The notes under the pieces are model-generated. The model was given only the letters and a program-made list of their open reading frames with translations, was not told the origin of the DNA and searched no databases. A program made the position numbers and the translations under genes. A stretch of 64,000 nt of DNA from Lichenostomus cassidix (Eukaryota > Chordata > Aves > Passeriformes > Meliphagidae): NCBI GenBank assembly GCA_008360975.2, contig CM039210.1, forward strand, positions 12,154,293-12,218,292, in the 5' to 3' direction. Positions 1 to 11,355 of the stretch are shown here, in pieces (position 1 is the first letter of the stretch; the number at the start of each line of letters is the position of its first letter).

Positions 1-164
1 CCTCCTGGGCAGAGTATCCCACAATGGGATGAGATAAGTCCATGAGTCACACGGTGGGTCCCTGATGGCCCATTGCCTGTCATGCGGGGTGGGTCATTAG
101 CAGCTGATAATAGCTAACGGATGGCCCATTGCCTGTCATCCGGAGTGGGTCTTTAGCAGGTGAT
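1..164 (-). mobile_element. Family A ERVL LTR fragment, cut by assembly gap
   Basis: Reverse complement of the U3 part of the family A LTRs at 33180-33644 and 35100-35601. It carries two tandem copies of the ~50-bp unit that includes the GACAGGCAATGGGCCAT motif, like the 35100 copy and unlike the 33180 copy. Both ends are missing: the left is beyond the window and the right is in the N run. A non-coding promoter remnant. Confidence 0.85.
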
Positions 165-664
165 NNNNNNNNNNNNNNNNNNNNNNNNNNNNNNNNNNNN
201 NNNNNNNNNNNNNNNNNNNNNNNNNNNNNNNNNNNNNNNNNNNNNNNNNNNNNNNNNNNNNNNNNNNNNNNNNNNNNNNNNNNNNNNNNNNNNNNNNNNN
301 NNNNNNNNNNNNNNNNNNNNNNNNNNNNNNNNNNNNNNNNNNNNNNNNNNNNNNNNNNNNNNNNNNNNNNNNNNNNNNNNNNNNNNNNNNNNNNNNNNNN
401 NNNNNNNNNNNNNNNNNNNNNNNNNNNNNNNNNNNNNNNNNNNNNNNNNNNNNNNNNNNNNNNNNNNNNNNNNNNNNNNNNNNNNNNNNNNNNNNNNNNN
501 NNNNNNNNNNNNNNNNNNNNNNNNNNNNNNNNNNNNNNNNNNNNNNNNNNNNNNNNNNNNNNNNNNNNNNNNNNNNNNNNNNNNNNNNNNNNNNNNNNNN
601 NNNNNNNNNNNNNNNNNNNNNNNNNNNNNNNNNNNNNNNNNNNNNNNNNNNNNNNNNNNNNNNN
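165..664. other. Assembly gap (500 N)
   Basis: Exactly 500 N. It starts inside a family A LTR and ends inside a family I LTR, so the missing sequence is probably repeat. Apparent open frames across it are artefacts. Confidence 0.99.
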
Positions 665-987
665 ACAACCCCATATGGTAATGTGATGATTCTTATAGGT
701 TGTATGTAAATGCTGTAGGGTTTGTAGTTTGTCTTAGATTGGTTAAAGAAGATTTGAATATTCAACAGAGAAGATGATTTATTGTATTGTAAACGGCAAA
801 TCACTCTCTTTTTCTCTCTCTCTCTCTCCCTTTCTGCTGGCCTGTTTAGAGCTGCGTCTTGCGGCTCAACAGGCCTCTCACACCCACGCTATTTTGCAAT
901 AAACCCTCATGCTCTGAAGCTCAGCTTTGGAGATCTCGTCTCTATTTTTATCCCCATAACTAAACCCTACGGAGTTGTTTTCTTACA
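665..987 (+). mobile_element. Family I LTR, 3' part
   Basis: Matches 41477-41811 along its length: the GATTCTTATAGGTTGTATGTAAATG block, a CT-rich tract, the GCTGCGTCTTGCGGCTC motif, CAATAAA near 897 as a likely poly(A) signal, and an end in ...CTTACA. The 5' end is in the gap. Class not determined. The next ~290 bases to 1274 show nothing I recognise. Confidence 0.6.
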
Positions 988-1274
988 CAGATGCTCAAAG
1001 GTTAATCAGATAAGGAAAGAGTTAATGAAAAAAGGTCCCCTTACACTCACCTAAATAAAAGGACTGTAAAAGTTTCTGAACTTTCAGGGGAACTGACACA
1101 CAGACGGAGCAAAGAACTGAGCCACACCTGACAATCAGCAGAGAATTCACACTGCATCACCCTAGAAAATGTAGCCCATCTAGTACCTACAAAAAAGAAG
1201 AGGAACTAGCAGGGTTCTTAATAACCTCAAAATCTCCCGCTACAGTGAATCCAGGAAGATACTTGAAAACGTGT

Positions 1275-2272
1275 TGTATTTGGTCTGACTGAGATAGAGT
1301 TCATTTTTTCTTAGCAGCCCTCATAGTGCTGTGTTACACAATGGCTTCAAGATCACGGACATGAATTATTAGAAGGTTTGTGCAAGCAAGATCATTGTTA
1401 GGCTAAGTAGCAGTCAGGCCATATACAGGCCGCAGTAGCTTGCTTCCCTGAGAACGCTTCGTGAGAAAATATCAAGAAGATGCAGCTGTGTAAGGAATGT
1501 ATGGGAGGGAACTTATGATTAACAAAGAATGAGGGGGAAAACCCTGTAGATGTGGGAATGGAATGTAAAAGAAATGTAAGCTGTAACTGCTGCAATTAGC
1601 GAGTAGATTAGTGATTAATAAATATAAGCACTGTAACAGTATATAAAGAGCACACGCGTTAAAATAAATGGAGCTTGCTTATATCTCACATTGACACTGC
1701 TGCTTGCTTCCTTTCGCCATTCGTCAGTGCTGTGCTTTGCATTGGTAGCTGGAAGGGTGTTAATAACACTCCAGTGTTTTGGTTACTGCTGAGCAGTGCT
1801 GTCCCTCTAATATTCCTTCCCCCCCCCCCCGCCGCCCATCAAGAGGCTAGGAGTGGACAAGACTCCGGGAGGGGACACAATCAGGCCAGCTGACCCAAAT
1901 TGATCAAAGGGATATTCCATACCATATGACAGCAGCTCAGATATAAAAGCTAAGGGAGAGAGGAGGAATGGGGAGGGGGGCATTCATTATTCTACAGTGT
2001 TTGCTTTCCAGAGCAACCACTACACATGCGGAAACCCTGCTTCCCAGGAAGTGTCTGAATATCACTCACTGATGGGTAGTAGAGATTAACTTTTCCCTTT
2101 GCTTATGCCTGCGCAAACTTTTGCTTGTCTTTTTTTTTTTTTCTAGTAAATTGCTTTATCTCAACCTACTAGTTGTTTTCCATCTTATTCTTTCTCCTCT
2201 GTCCCGCTGGGAAGGGAATTGATAGAGTGGCTTGGTGGACACTTGGCACTTAGCCGAGGTCAACCCACTACA
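1275..2272 (+). mobile_element. Family H solo LTR (ERVL-type), split by family K
   Basis: Begins TGTATTTGGTCTGACTGAG and ends CCACTACA. It is flanked by the 5-bp duplication CGTGT (1270-1274 and 2273-2277), the size usual for ERVL. TATAAAA at 1942-1948. The same family ends the ERVL remnant at 23587-24179. Its sequence is interrupted at 1332-1726 and resumes cleanly. Net length about 597 bp. Non-coding. Confidence 0.9.
1332..1726 (+). mobile_element. Family K solo LTR (ERVK-like), nested in family H LTR
   Basis: TG...CA unit of 395 bp, flanked by the 6-bp duplication GTGCTG (1326-1331 and 1727-1732). It carries AGTATATAAAGAG as TATA box, AAATAAATGGAGCTTGC, and the terminal ...CGCCATTCGTCA. 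The last two are shared with the family B LTRs, so this is a relative of family B. A 6-bp duplication is typical of class II elements. Confidence 0.88.
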
Positions 2273-2280
2273 CGTGTTGC

Positions 2281-3178
2281 TGTCATAGTTCAGGAATGGT
2301 ACTCTCCAATTTAGTACTCCCACTATAATCATGCACTGCTCCCCCTTCCCCCTCCAACTGGAGATACGAAAAGCAAAGATTATGGTTTGGGATAAGAACA
2401 ATTAACTGGAAATCAACAAAGGAAATAAGAAAATGAACAGCAACAGCATCAATATTAATAACAAAAGTTATAAGAAAAGAAATTATTCACACAGAAAAAC
2501 TCTGCATAATAGGCAATTCACGAGCAGCCACCCCACGCCGCAATGTGGGGGGGCTGCCCTGGGGCCAAAACACACCAGGCAGACACGTGGCTGCGGCAGG
2601 CAGTAGAGCTGCAAGGGACGCGAGTCGCTGTGGAGGTGTGGCATTGAAAGAAGTGCAGGATCACCATCTGAGATTTCCAGGGAATTTATTGAGATCCACA
2701 GGGGAGGGTCTAGGGATGGTGAAGAAGGACGGAGAGGCTGGGGAGGATGCAGGGTGCTGGAAACCCAAGATGGCGAACCCCGAGTCAGGCTTTCGCAGAG
2801 GGTTATCAGGAGAGGGAAGAGGGGAGTAGTTAACTCAGCAGAGCCAACCAGGGAAAGCCAGAGGGGAGGAGCTAAGGAGGGGAAAACAATACACCAATAA
2901 GCTTACAGCATGGGATGGTACAGGCTTCTGCTAGGGAGAAATCTCTGGAAAAACATCAATATACAAAAAAATCCTATTAGCACACTGCAACAGGCAATAT
3001 CAGATGGTTCCCTCTTGCACGTTTTCTCAACCAGAAGGAACCCCTTCTCCCTGGAAGGAAGTCCCTCCCCACCGTCTCTTGCAATGACGTGAGGTGGTAT
3101 AGAATAACCTCTGCATCCTAGCCATGCCCCCCCCCAGCTACTGCAAAAATCAACCCTGTCCTGGCCAGAACTAGGACA
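2281..3178 (-). mobile_element. Family F LTR (ERVL-type), probably with an internal insertion
   Basis: Minus-strand LTR matching 18235-19940 at both ends: TGTCATAGTTCAGGAATGG on the low side and ...GAACTAGGACA on the high side. The middle (about 2503-2890) contains GC-rich sequence with a reversed AATAAA that family F copy 2 lacks, and may be another LTR. No convincing target duplication was found (GTTGC versus ATTGA). Confidence 0.7.
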
Positions 3179-6157
3179 ATTGACTCTAAGAAAAAACTAT
3201 GCATCAGTATTAAATGGTAAAATTTCTACCATTATAATTTGGCTCACTGGAATTCACAAATTTAGCATTCTTCTGAATCTGAAAATATATTCTAAAAATG
3301 AAATATCTGAAGTATCTTGAGACATTGCCTCTCAGTTCTTTATTAAAAGTATCTACTTCTTCACTTAAATTCTTTAAAATTGCCCCTGTATCAAAGATGG
3401 TGGAAAATATAATATAAATAACAATTCATATATGACATTTGATATTAGAAGGATTTCTGTCTTCTTGCAAATATATAGTCTTAGCTTTTAGATGCTAAAA
3501 CATCTCTTTGAATTCTTGTCTGACTTAATGTGCTGAACGATATAGGGAAATCTGACCACTAGTCCTAATGCTTTTGCTGGAACAGTTTTGTCCATAAGTG
3601 ACTAAAACATTTAATTAGGTCTAGTACTCACAACAGTATCAGCACAACTACTAACTTTCTAAAGGTTAATAAGACATTAGGACTGAATTCCAAAGCAGAA
3701 AGAACATAAAGAATATGAAGATTTTCCAAGTTACTTTAAAAACACCAAATATCTTGACAGGTACATCAGAGCCCAAAAGAGACTTGTAATTTTTTTACTT
3801 TTGATTTGAGAGTTCAAGTATTTCTACTGTTATGTCTTGCCATCACAAATCAGTAAAGAACACGAGCAAAAGAAGAAGGCAAGCAATTTTCTCTAAGATT
3901 TCCCTTTGGTTTAGAATTTACTTACTTCTGGATCACTAAATCCCACTTTGGAAAACCTCTTCTATTTTTTTTTTACCAGGCACTTCAAATAAAAAGTGCT
4001 GAAAGAAGTGTTAGAAAGGAGTTAGTATATGAATTAGGTCCACTGACAATCAAAGATTTTTACTATGTTTTTCAATTCATCTTTCACATTTGTCTGTTAG
4101 AATAAGATCAATGAACTATTAATGGCATCTTCGTGTGAATAGTACATCAAATACAAACATCTAAAGCACTGACTCTCTACTTTTGATATTGAAAGTGCAG
4201 AACAGAGTATTCAACTTAACTTTTCCTGATACTTAGATCTAGTTCCACTACTCAGTTCCAAAACCCTTTTCATATATGAACAAGTCTTTCTTGTGTGGAT
4301 ATTTTCCATCTGCACTATGAGCTTGAGAAGATTATTTTTTCCTTCCAAAATTATCATCATTACCATGATGGCATTTTCAGAGCATTAAGGCCACAGCAGA
4401 TTTTTAAATGTATACATTATTTTAAATGCATATAATTTCTTAAAGTCAATATTACCAGAGTTCTACCTTAATCTGTTATATAAATATATACAGTCTGAAT
4501 CCCATTATTAAAAATAGGTTGGTTTTTTTTTCAGAAACCCTTATAAGTCATGCTCACACTAATAGAATACAATACACCATATCAGGACTGGTAATGTCAC
4601 ATGAAGTGTCTTAACTATTGCCCAATTAAGCATCAACATATTTTTTTTGTAACTACAAGGGAATTCCAACAAAAACTTTTAAACAAAAAGAAAGCTAAAC
4701 ACATAAACCCCAGCTTACCTACATCTTCATCACTTCCAACTGCTTGTGTTTTAGAAACTGGTTTAAGAAGAGAGGTGTATTGTGCAGCCTGATCATGACA
4801 ACGATTACATAGTTTAACAGAGTTTGAAGAGGGGGAAAAACCCAAACCAAACCAAAACAACATACATGTAGAAAACCCAGGTTTTGCACATTAATAAATT
4901 TCCAATTTAATTTAAAATGCAGTATATGTCCAAAGGCTATGCTATAAATCATGGATTAAACACCTGCAGATTTCCTCAGTCTGAAAATAAAGAATATATG
5001 TAGTGATAATTTGTAATAAAAAGGAAAAGGGGGAAAAAGGATATGCTGTGGATGTAGTAACAGGAAACAGGGCCCTTAAAGAACTGTAGTGGGAAGTGAG
5101 AACTTAAAGAGGAACAATAAAGGCCAAAAGAGGTTGGTTGATGGATCAGGAATAATAGATCTACAGCTTTTAAATTCTTTGCACAATGCAATCTGCCAGA
5201 GGCATCCCAATAATAATATCATATTTATCACCCCAAGGATATTAAAAATGGATGCTATTTGTAGCTAGCATTTAGAGAAGTGAATAAATTCAATTATTAC
5301 ATTGTTTTATTTGAAAAATCTAATAATTAAAATATTATTAAAGTGATATATTTTAAAACCACTAGATATGTTTTCAAAGTTTATTTAATTTAGTCTCAGC
5401 TGAATATTTGATGACAAGCACAGCAGAATGCATCCTTTTGCTACATACTTTGGGCTGCAAGATTTTAAGTAATATTTATACATGTATTGTATGACGGCCT
5501 AAGTGTACAGGTTATTTATAGTGTCTTTACCTTAAATACTGCACACTGGTACTTGCAGCCAAAGCTTTTGTACTGCTAAGCTATGCAGCATTCTATTCTG
5601 CCATCTAGCTTAATGTTCCTCTGTTCCCATAACCAATTATTCTGTTTTTCAAAAAGGTGTCTGAACAACAGGAGAAACAATAAACTCAATGCCAGGAAAA
5701 AAATAAAATAAAAAACAAACAGATTTGAAAAATCAATACAAGTACAAAAGGAACTTCAAAATGTACTTTTAAATTGAAAAATTTGAGTCAACACAACAGA
5801 TGTCATGTTTCAAGATTAATACAACATGAGCCTGATCTAATTTAACTGAAATCAGAGAAAATTCTGCAATATACAGCTGCAAGGATCAGCTGTACTGGAG
5901 TCCTTTTCCCTGAAATTAAAGAATGCTTCTCCAGCTCATTGTACTCTCACATTTTGGTGTACAGTGCACACAAATGACTCAAACAAAAGTTGCAGCATAA
6001 GGATTAAAATGTACTTTTTCCTTACATATGATGACCCCAGACAGTATTCTATCAGAAACCTGTAACCCACTACTGATCTAACTGAAGATTTTTGTTACAA
6101 AGGGATATATACAAATGACTAAGCAGAACACTCAGTATAAGAATTAAGACTTCTTAC
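3179..6157. other. AT-rich intronic DNA, no gene recognised
   Basis: AT-rich sequence with stops in all frames and no repeat I recognise. It lies between family F and the last visible ADAMTS6-like exon, so it is probably the intron 3' of that exon. The following ADAMTS exon was looked for on the minus strand and not found. Confidence 0.5.
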
Positions 6158-6299
6158 CCCATGTTTACATTGGTGGGATGTTGCTCCATACTGAAAGCAA
6201 CACTGTTCATCAGCATCATATACCTGACCTGGGCCCACAGCTGGGTAAAGAAATTCACACTCAGGAGGCTCATTATCAAGGCAAGTGCCATGGCCTGAA
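6158..6299 (-). pseudogene. ADAMTS6: ADAMTS6-like exon: end of protease and disintegrin-like domain
   Basis: On the minus strand an AG acceptor precedes 6299 and a GTAAGA donor follows 6158. The 142-nt exon enters in phase 2 and leaves in phase 0. It reads ...[12 protein letters not shown]... then VYDADEQC and QYGATSHQC. From family knowledge this is the junction of the ADAMTS catalytic and disintegrin-like domains, and I judge it closest to ADAMTS6 (ADAMTS10 is the alternative). Cysteine spacing is kept, but Arg residues I expect as RF, SRQ and SGR are CF, SHQ and SGH here, all possible CpG transitions. It joins in phase to the exon at 27751-27897. Product if expressed: a secreted extracellular-matrix metalloprotease. 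Because the companion exons lost zinc-site residues I call the locus degenerate. Confidence 0.8.
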
Positions 6300-6532
6300 C
6301 TGTTCAACATAAAGGACCAAAGGAATTAAGAATTCTACTGACTGTAAATCACAGTAATGATATCAGGTATCTAGTTCTTACTTTTAACAGCACTGGGGGT
6401 GAAACAAATACTATTTCAATAAACAAATAGTAATATGGTACACCCACAGTAAAGATAAATAATAATTAGAGAGAATTAAGAGATTAAAATAATTTTCATC
6501 ATAATTTTCCACATTGGACACTTTTAGGATTT

Positions 6533-6640
6533 GGCTGGAAAGGGTGTGCTGGGCCATCTTTTGTAGACTGTGCTTTTACCAAGAAAGGTTGGACCAGATG
6601 GTTCTTGAGATCCCTTCCAACCTGGTATTCTATGATTCAA
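6533..6640 (+). mobile_element. CR1 LINE 3' end fragment
   Basis: Ends in the bird CR1 3' terminal pattern (GGTTGGACCAGATGG, TCCCTTCCAACC, ATTCTATGATTC). Only about 100 bp of the 3' untranslated end remains, a typical 5'-truncated insertion. Confidence 0.85.
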
Positions 6641-7431
6641 TTATAATAACAAAAATTATTATTTTAGATTGTGAAATATATTTCATATATTATCCTTTTT
6701 AAAAATGCAATTTCTGAGCCACACAGGACTGAGTTTCATTTTTGGTTTATGAGTCCTATGTTTTTTGACTGGTGAATAGCTACATTTGGTCATAGAATGA
6801 AAAATAAACAAATTAGGCAAATTTAAAAAAAAATTACAATTCTTAATGACCCTTCTGATCTTTCAAGCAGCTAAGTACAACTTATAGATATGAGCTGCTC
6901 AATTGTTTTATATAAAACACATTTAAATTTCAACATGACTAAATGTTTATAGGATGAGGTCCTTTTCTTCCATTTGAGTGAACAAAATAGTTACAGTGGT
7001 AAAAATTCTTCAGGATCCTCAAATTTACCTATACCTGGGTGAATGACAAAATCCTATAGACCAGGGATCTTTTATATTTTATTATTAATATTCAGTCTTC
7101 AAAAATTCACGTTAGAACTAAGATAATTCTATTTGAAAATTTTAATATTCTTTTTTTTCCACTGTTTTGTTTGGTGGGATTTTTTGGTTGTTTTTTTCTC
7201 TTTAAAATATATCTATATTCAACCAAAATATTTCTGTGTAGTGGAACATAAAGCAAGCCAAAGGCAGACAAAGTTCTTCTGTTTAGAAAACTTTAAAATT
7301 TGCTAAATATAATTACTCTGTTTTATTTAATCTGTGCATAAAAGAGGACAGAGGCTTCTTTTACTTTCATTCCACATGTGAAAAAGGATTTTTTAAACAT
7401 TTTTATGCCAACACCTTAATATTTTTCTGAC
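6641..7431. other. AT-rich intronic DNA
   Basis: No gene or recognised repeat between the CR1 end and the family C LTR. Confidence 0.5.
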
Positions 7432-8483
7432 TGCGTTGGTTTTGCTTGGCCCAGTTTTTGATAGCAGGGAGGCCATAAAGATGGCTCCTGTGAGAAGCTG
7501 CTAGAAGCTTCCACCATGTCCAGTAGAACCAATCCCTGATGGCTCTGAAGATGATGGACATGCTGCTGGCCAAGGTTGAGCCACTTAGAGATGGTGATAA
7601 TGCCTCTGTGACAACATATTTAAGAAGAAATCAAAAAAAAGTGTGCAAGCAGTTCTTTCTAGCCAGAGAAGGAGGAAGAGATGAGAACTTGTGAGTGAAA
7701 CAACATGGAGACACCAAGGTCAGTGGAGAAGGAGGGGGAGGAGGTGCCCCATGCGCCAGAGCCAAGAGTCCTCTGCAGGCCATGGTGAATACCATGGTGG
7801 AGCAGGCTGTACCCCTGCAACCCATGGGGGAGAGATCCACTCGCAGCCCTTGAGGGGGGTGCCCACGCTGGAGCGGGTGGATGCCTGGAGGAGGCTGTGA
7901 TCCTGTGGGAGACCCAGTTGAGAGAAGGGGCCCCTGCTTCCAAGCTGGAGCAGCCTATCCTTGGAGGGCTGCACCCCGTTGACGAATGACCCACATTGCA
8001 GCAGTTTTGGGAGGACTGTCTGCCCATGGGAGGAGGCTCACATGGCAGCAATTTTGGGAAGACTGCTGCTCATGAGATTGGACAATGTTGGAGGAATTAG
8101 CGGAGAACTGTCTCCCATGGGAGGGACCCCACGGTGAAGCAGAGAAGGACTTCTCTCTCTGAGGGGCAGAAGACCTCAGTGATGAACTGACCCAAACCCA
8201 CACCTTGTCCCCCTGTGCTGTTAGTGGGAAGGAGGTAGGGGTTGGGGGAAAGAATGGTGTCTTTGAGGGCTTATTTTACTTCTCATTATCCTCCTCTGAC
8301 TCCTTTAGTAATTAATTCTCTTTGCAACTCTAAGTTGAGCCTGTTTTGCCCTTGAAGTGTTTTCTCCTGGCTCTTATCTCAACTCATGACTGCTTTGTTA
8401 ATTTTTTTCCAGCTTTGGTAGGGGAGAGCAAGTGAGCAGCTCTTGTGGGTGCCTGGAATTTGGCCAGCATCCAAACCATGACA
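7432..8483 (+). mobile_element. Family C solo LTR (ERVL-type), uninterrupted copy
   Basis: 1052-bp TG...CA element (TGCGTTGGTTTTGC... to ...CCAAACCATGACA) flanked by CTGAC at 7427-7431 and 8484-8488. This is the cleanest of six family C copies. It contains AACATATTTAAGAAGAAATC as a probable TATA region and a short internal repeat around CAGCAGTTTTGGGAGGACTG. Several open frames of 60-130 codons inside are chance frames of GC-rich LTR sequence. Confidence 0.92.
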
Positions 8484-8913
8484 CTGACATTCCTACAAAT
8501 TTTGTCAGCACTTATGTGTTTTTTCCCAAATCTTTTTCATGCTCCTTGCCAAAGGAACATAATTTCAGAAATGAATGTACTATACTGTTTTTTTGAGATC
8601 TCAAATTTTCAACACTTTTTATCTGCAGATAAAAAGAGTAAAAATCCCCCTATAACCTATAACCATACATTTTATGTATTCATTTTATTCTTTTATTATT
8701 AATTTCTTTAAAATACTACAAGAGACCCTTTAAAAAAAAACAAAGAAACAACTTGCAACCATTTCAGGAAATGAAACAACTAAAGTAAAAAGCGGGTAAA
8801 TACAGAAAAAAATATATTCAGTTACTAATCCCAGTTAATTTAAGGTGATTCACCTGCACATAAAACCATCACCACCCAACTCAGTTGAAATCTACCTTTA
8901 AAATATCACACGC

Positions 8914-9065
8914 ATGTGTAGCAGGGGATCTCACCCCTACAAGCACTTATCTATTGTTTGTTAACTGGTTGAAGAACTCAAACAGGACCAGCTGTCTTGT
9001 AGTGAGTTATTTTGGCGCCATGGGGTTAACACTGGTCTGGCATCTCCCACCTGACAATACACATA
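8914..9065 (+). repeat. Family O repeat, left half
   Basis: Resembles 27095-27240: GTTTGTTAACTGGTTG, AACAGGACCAGCTGTCTTGTAG, TTATTTTGGCGCCATGG, ACCTGACAATACACAT. The right half resumes at 11076 (TCTTACTGTTGAAG...), so the element was split by the 2-kb insertion between. Probably an LTR; class unknown. Sequence from 8489 to 8913 is AT-rich with nothing recognised. Confidence 0.6.
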
Positions 9066-11075
9066 TGTCTTAGGGATATTCTTTTATCCCATACTGATGC
9101 CTAATAATTTTGGAGGGTTTTTTTTCTCTTCATGCATCTGTAACTTGGTGTAGTTCTGTGCTCTTACAGAATGCTGAAAACCTCTGTTTCCAACACATTT
9201 AAACAAAACAAAGCTCTCTGGATAGAGACTCAAGGACATATTCGTTGCCCTAGGGCCCAAAATATGTAAACAACAGTGGAAAGGGGGGAGTGGGCCAGGG
9301 GCGGTCAGTATCATCGCCTGAAGGTGGGATTAGAGAATTGGGGACCAATATGCTAATAAGACAAAACTTGTAGAAGGTGAAGAGCTCACGACCCGGGGGT
9401 CCATTTTGGGTGTAGTCTCCAAGGGGAACTTTGCTTGCCCGAATGTACCTTGAAGGCCTTGAATAAATTTGTCCGCTTTTTATACATTTGTTTTCGCCTC
9501 TGTTTCAGGCATCAATACCACATTTGCTTTTCTTTTTTTTTTTTGTTGTTTTGTGTCCCGGATGGTCACTGCACCCCTCACTCCCCCCCAGGGGTATCGC
9601 GATAGTTGAGAACCAGCCCAAGATTTCCTGCGAGAGTTGGGGGAGAGGGGCAAGGGGCAGCTCTTCCCTTTTCTCCCAGGTGGTGGATTCGGCTAGGCTC
9701 GCAGCACGCGCTCTCTAGCAGAGATACTGTTGCATGTGAGTTTTGCCTGTTTCTTCTTGTTTCTTTTCCCTTCAGCACTGTGACTGGGTTTACTGGCTTG
9801 TTTCCCTGCTTCTCTGCTATTTGGGAGCCCAGAGGCAGTGCATGCTGCACTGGGACTGGGAGCACCCCATCTCTTGCTGGGGGGTTGAGAAAGGAGTAGT
9901 CAATAGGTAACTCAAGTTAACTACTGGGAGACAGAATATGTGAATTCTAAAACCTAGAAAAACAGGATTCCCTTAATCTTATCAAGATAAGATGGACAAA
10001 AGAATCCGTTTGAAGCCAGCACAAGAAATGAATCATCCCATGAAGGACTACGCATGCTCCAGAGAGAAAGGTGAAAAGTGCATTGTGATGAAGACTTTTG
10101 GGGCCTTCATCCTGGAAGGGGTCTTTGGGGTCTCCAAAGACCACTGGGACATACAGAGCATGCGTGGCACACATGCTAATGATATTAATGACTTCTGAGA
10201 GATGATTTGTATAAACACTCCTATCCTGGGGAATGTGATGAATATTCATGAATTTTACCTATAACACTGTGTCTTTGGAGGTACCGGTGTGTGTGTTTGG
10301 AGGAGCGAATTCCCCCACACCCGGTGCACCGAATAAAGCAAATACCCACTTCTCTGACTTTGTCTCTGAAGTGTCTCCGGGCTTGCTTGGGGCGAATCAG
10401 GGCCACCCTCCCCTCTGCACAGCCTTGACCCAGGGACCAGCCATCACCAGTCAGCTATCCAGGGGAGAGATTCCCCACTCAACCCCTGCTGTTTTTCTGC
10501 TACTGCTCCGGATTTCTTGTAGCAGTATAACTCAACACCCCATGCCTGCTGGGATGCTTGTGGCTCCTGCTATAGCTACAGAGTTCCTGCTACCTCTTGC
10601 TTGTTAGCCCGGATGAGCCAGCCCTGCCGTTCCAGCTTGCTGCTCTGAGGTCCCTGCTACACCCGTCCTGCCATCCAGCCCGCCCACCATTACCATGTGA
10701 GGGAGATGTAACAGAACTTGCGCCACAGCGCCCCCTACAGCCTCGGGGGAATCATCGCATCTGCCCTGCCTGGCCGGGAGCCCAACAGCTCCCCTGCTGG
10801 CTATGACCGTAACTGCACCAAAGGGGAGGGTGTGCAACAGCCCAGAGTAAGCTGTTACTGAGTTTCTGGTTTGGTTTGTTGTTGCTGCTATTGTTGTTGT
10901 TTGTTTACCTTATTATACATACTAGTAAAGAACTGTTATTCCCTTTCCCATATCTTTGCCAGAAAGCCCCTTAATTTCAAAGTTTTAATAATTTGGAGAG
11001 AAGGGGGGTCATATTCTCTATTCCAAGGGAGGGTCCTGCATTCCTTAGCAGACACCTGTCTTTAAAACCAAGACA
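9066..11075 (+). mobile_element. Composite LTR insertion splitting family O
   Basis: The 3' part (about 10390-11075) is a plus-strand family E LTR ending ...AAAACCAAGACA. It shares TTGCGCCACAGCGCCCC and the ACTAGTAAAGAACTGTTATTCC block with 14678-17981 and 40334-41476. The 5' part has two further LTR-like poly(A) regions: GAATAAATTTGTCC near 9460 and GAATAAAGCAAATACCC near 10331. The second is part of a family M-related stretch (about 9939-10390). Internal borders are not resolved. Confidence 0.5.
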
Positions 11076-11250
11076 TCTTACTGTTGAAGTGGGATCTGGC
11101 AAGATAAGCTGGATTTCTGACTGACAGACACACTTTACAACTGTAAAAGCTACACCAAACTTTCACAAAGCAGAAATCTTCTATACATTTTCCTGGAAAT
11201 GTGTGGAGTTTCTCCCATAAGTTGGGACACCTACTTTGTGGCTACTCCCC
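11076..11250 (+). repeat. Family O repeat, right half
   Basis: Continues the family O sequence in register with 27240-27400 (GATCTGGCAAGATAAG, TTTCTGACTGACAGACAC, TTTCACAAAGCAGAA, GTGTGGAGTTTCTCC). Together with 8914-9065 it reconstitutes one interrupted copy. The exact 3' end is uncertain. Confidence 0.6.
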
Positions 11251-11355
11251 AGGGGTTAAGTGGAGGAATCTCTGTATATTATCGTCCTTTTGGTGGTAAA
11301 TTACATTTGACTCCTAACCAATACTATTTCTTTTGCTTGCTTTAATATAGGTACC

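Noticed and set aside
129..804. Open frames across the N runs at 165-664 and 48939-49438
   Set aside because: Made of undetermined residues; artefacts of gap bases.
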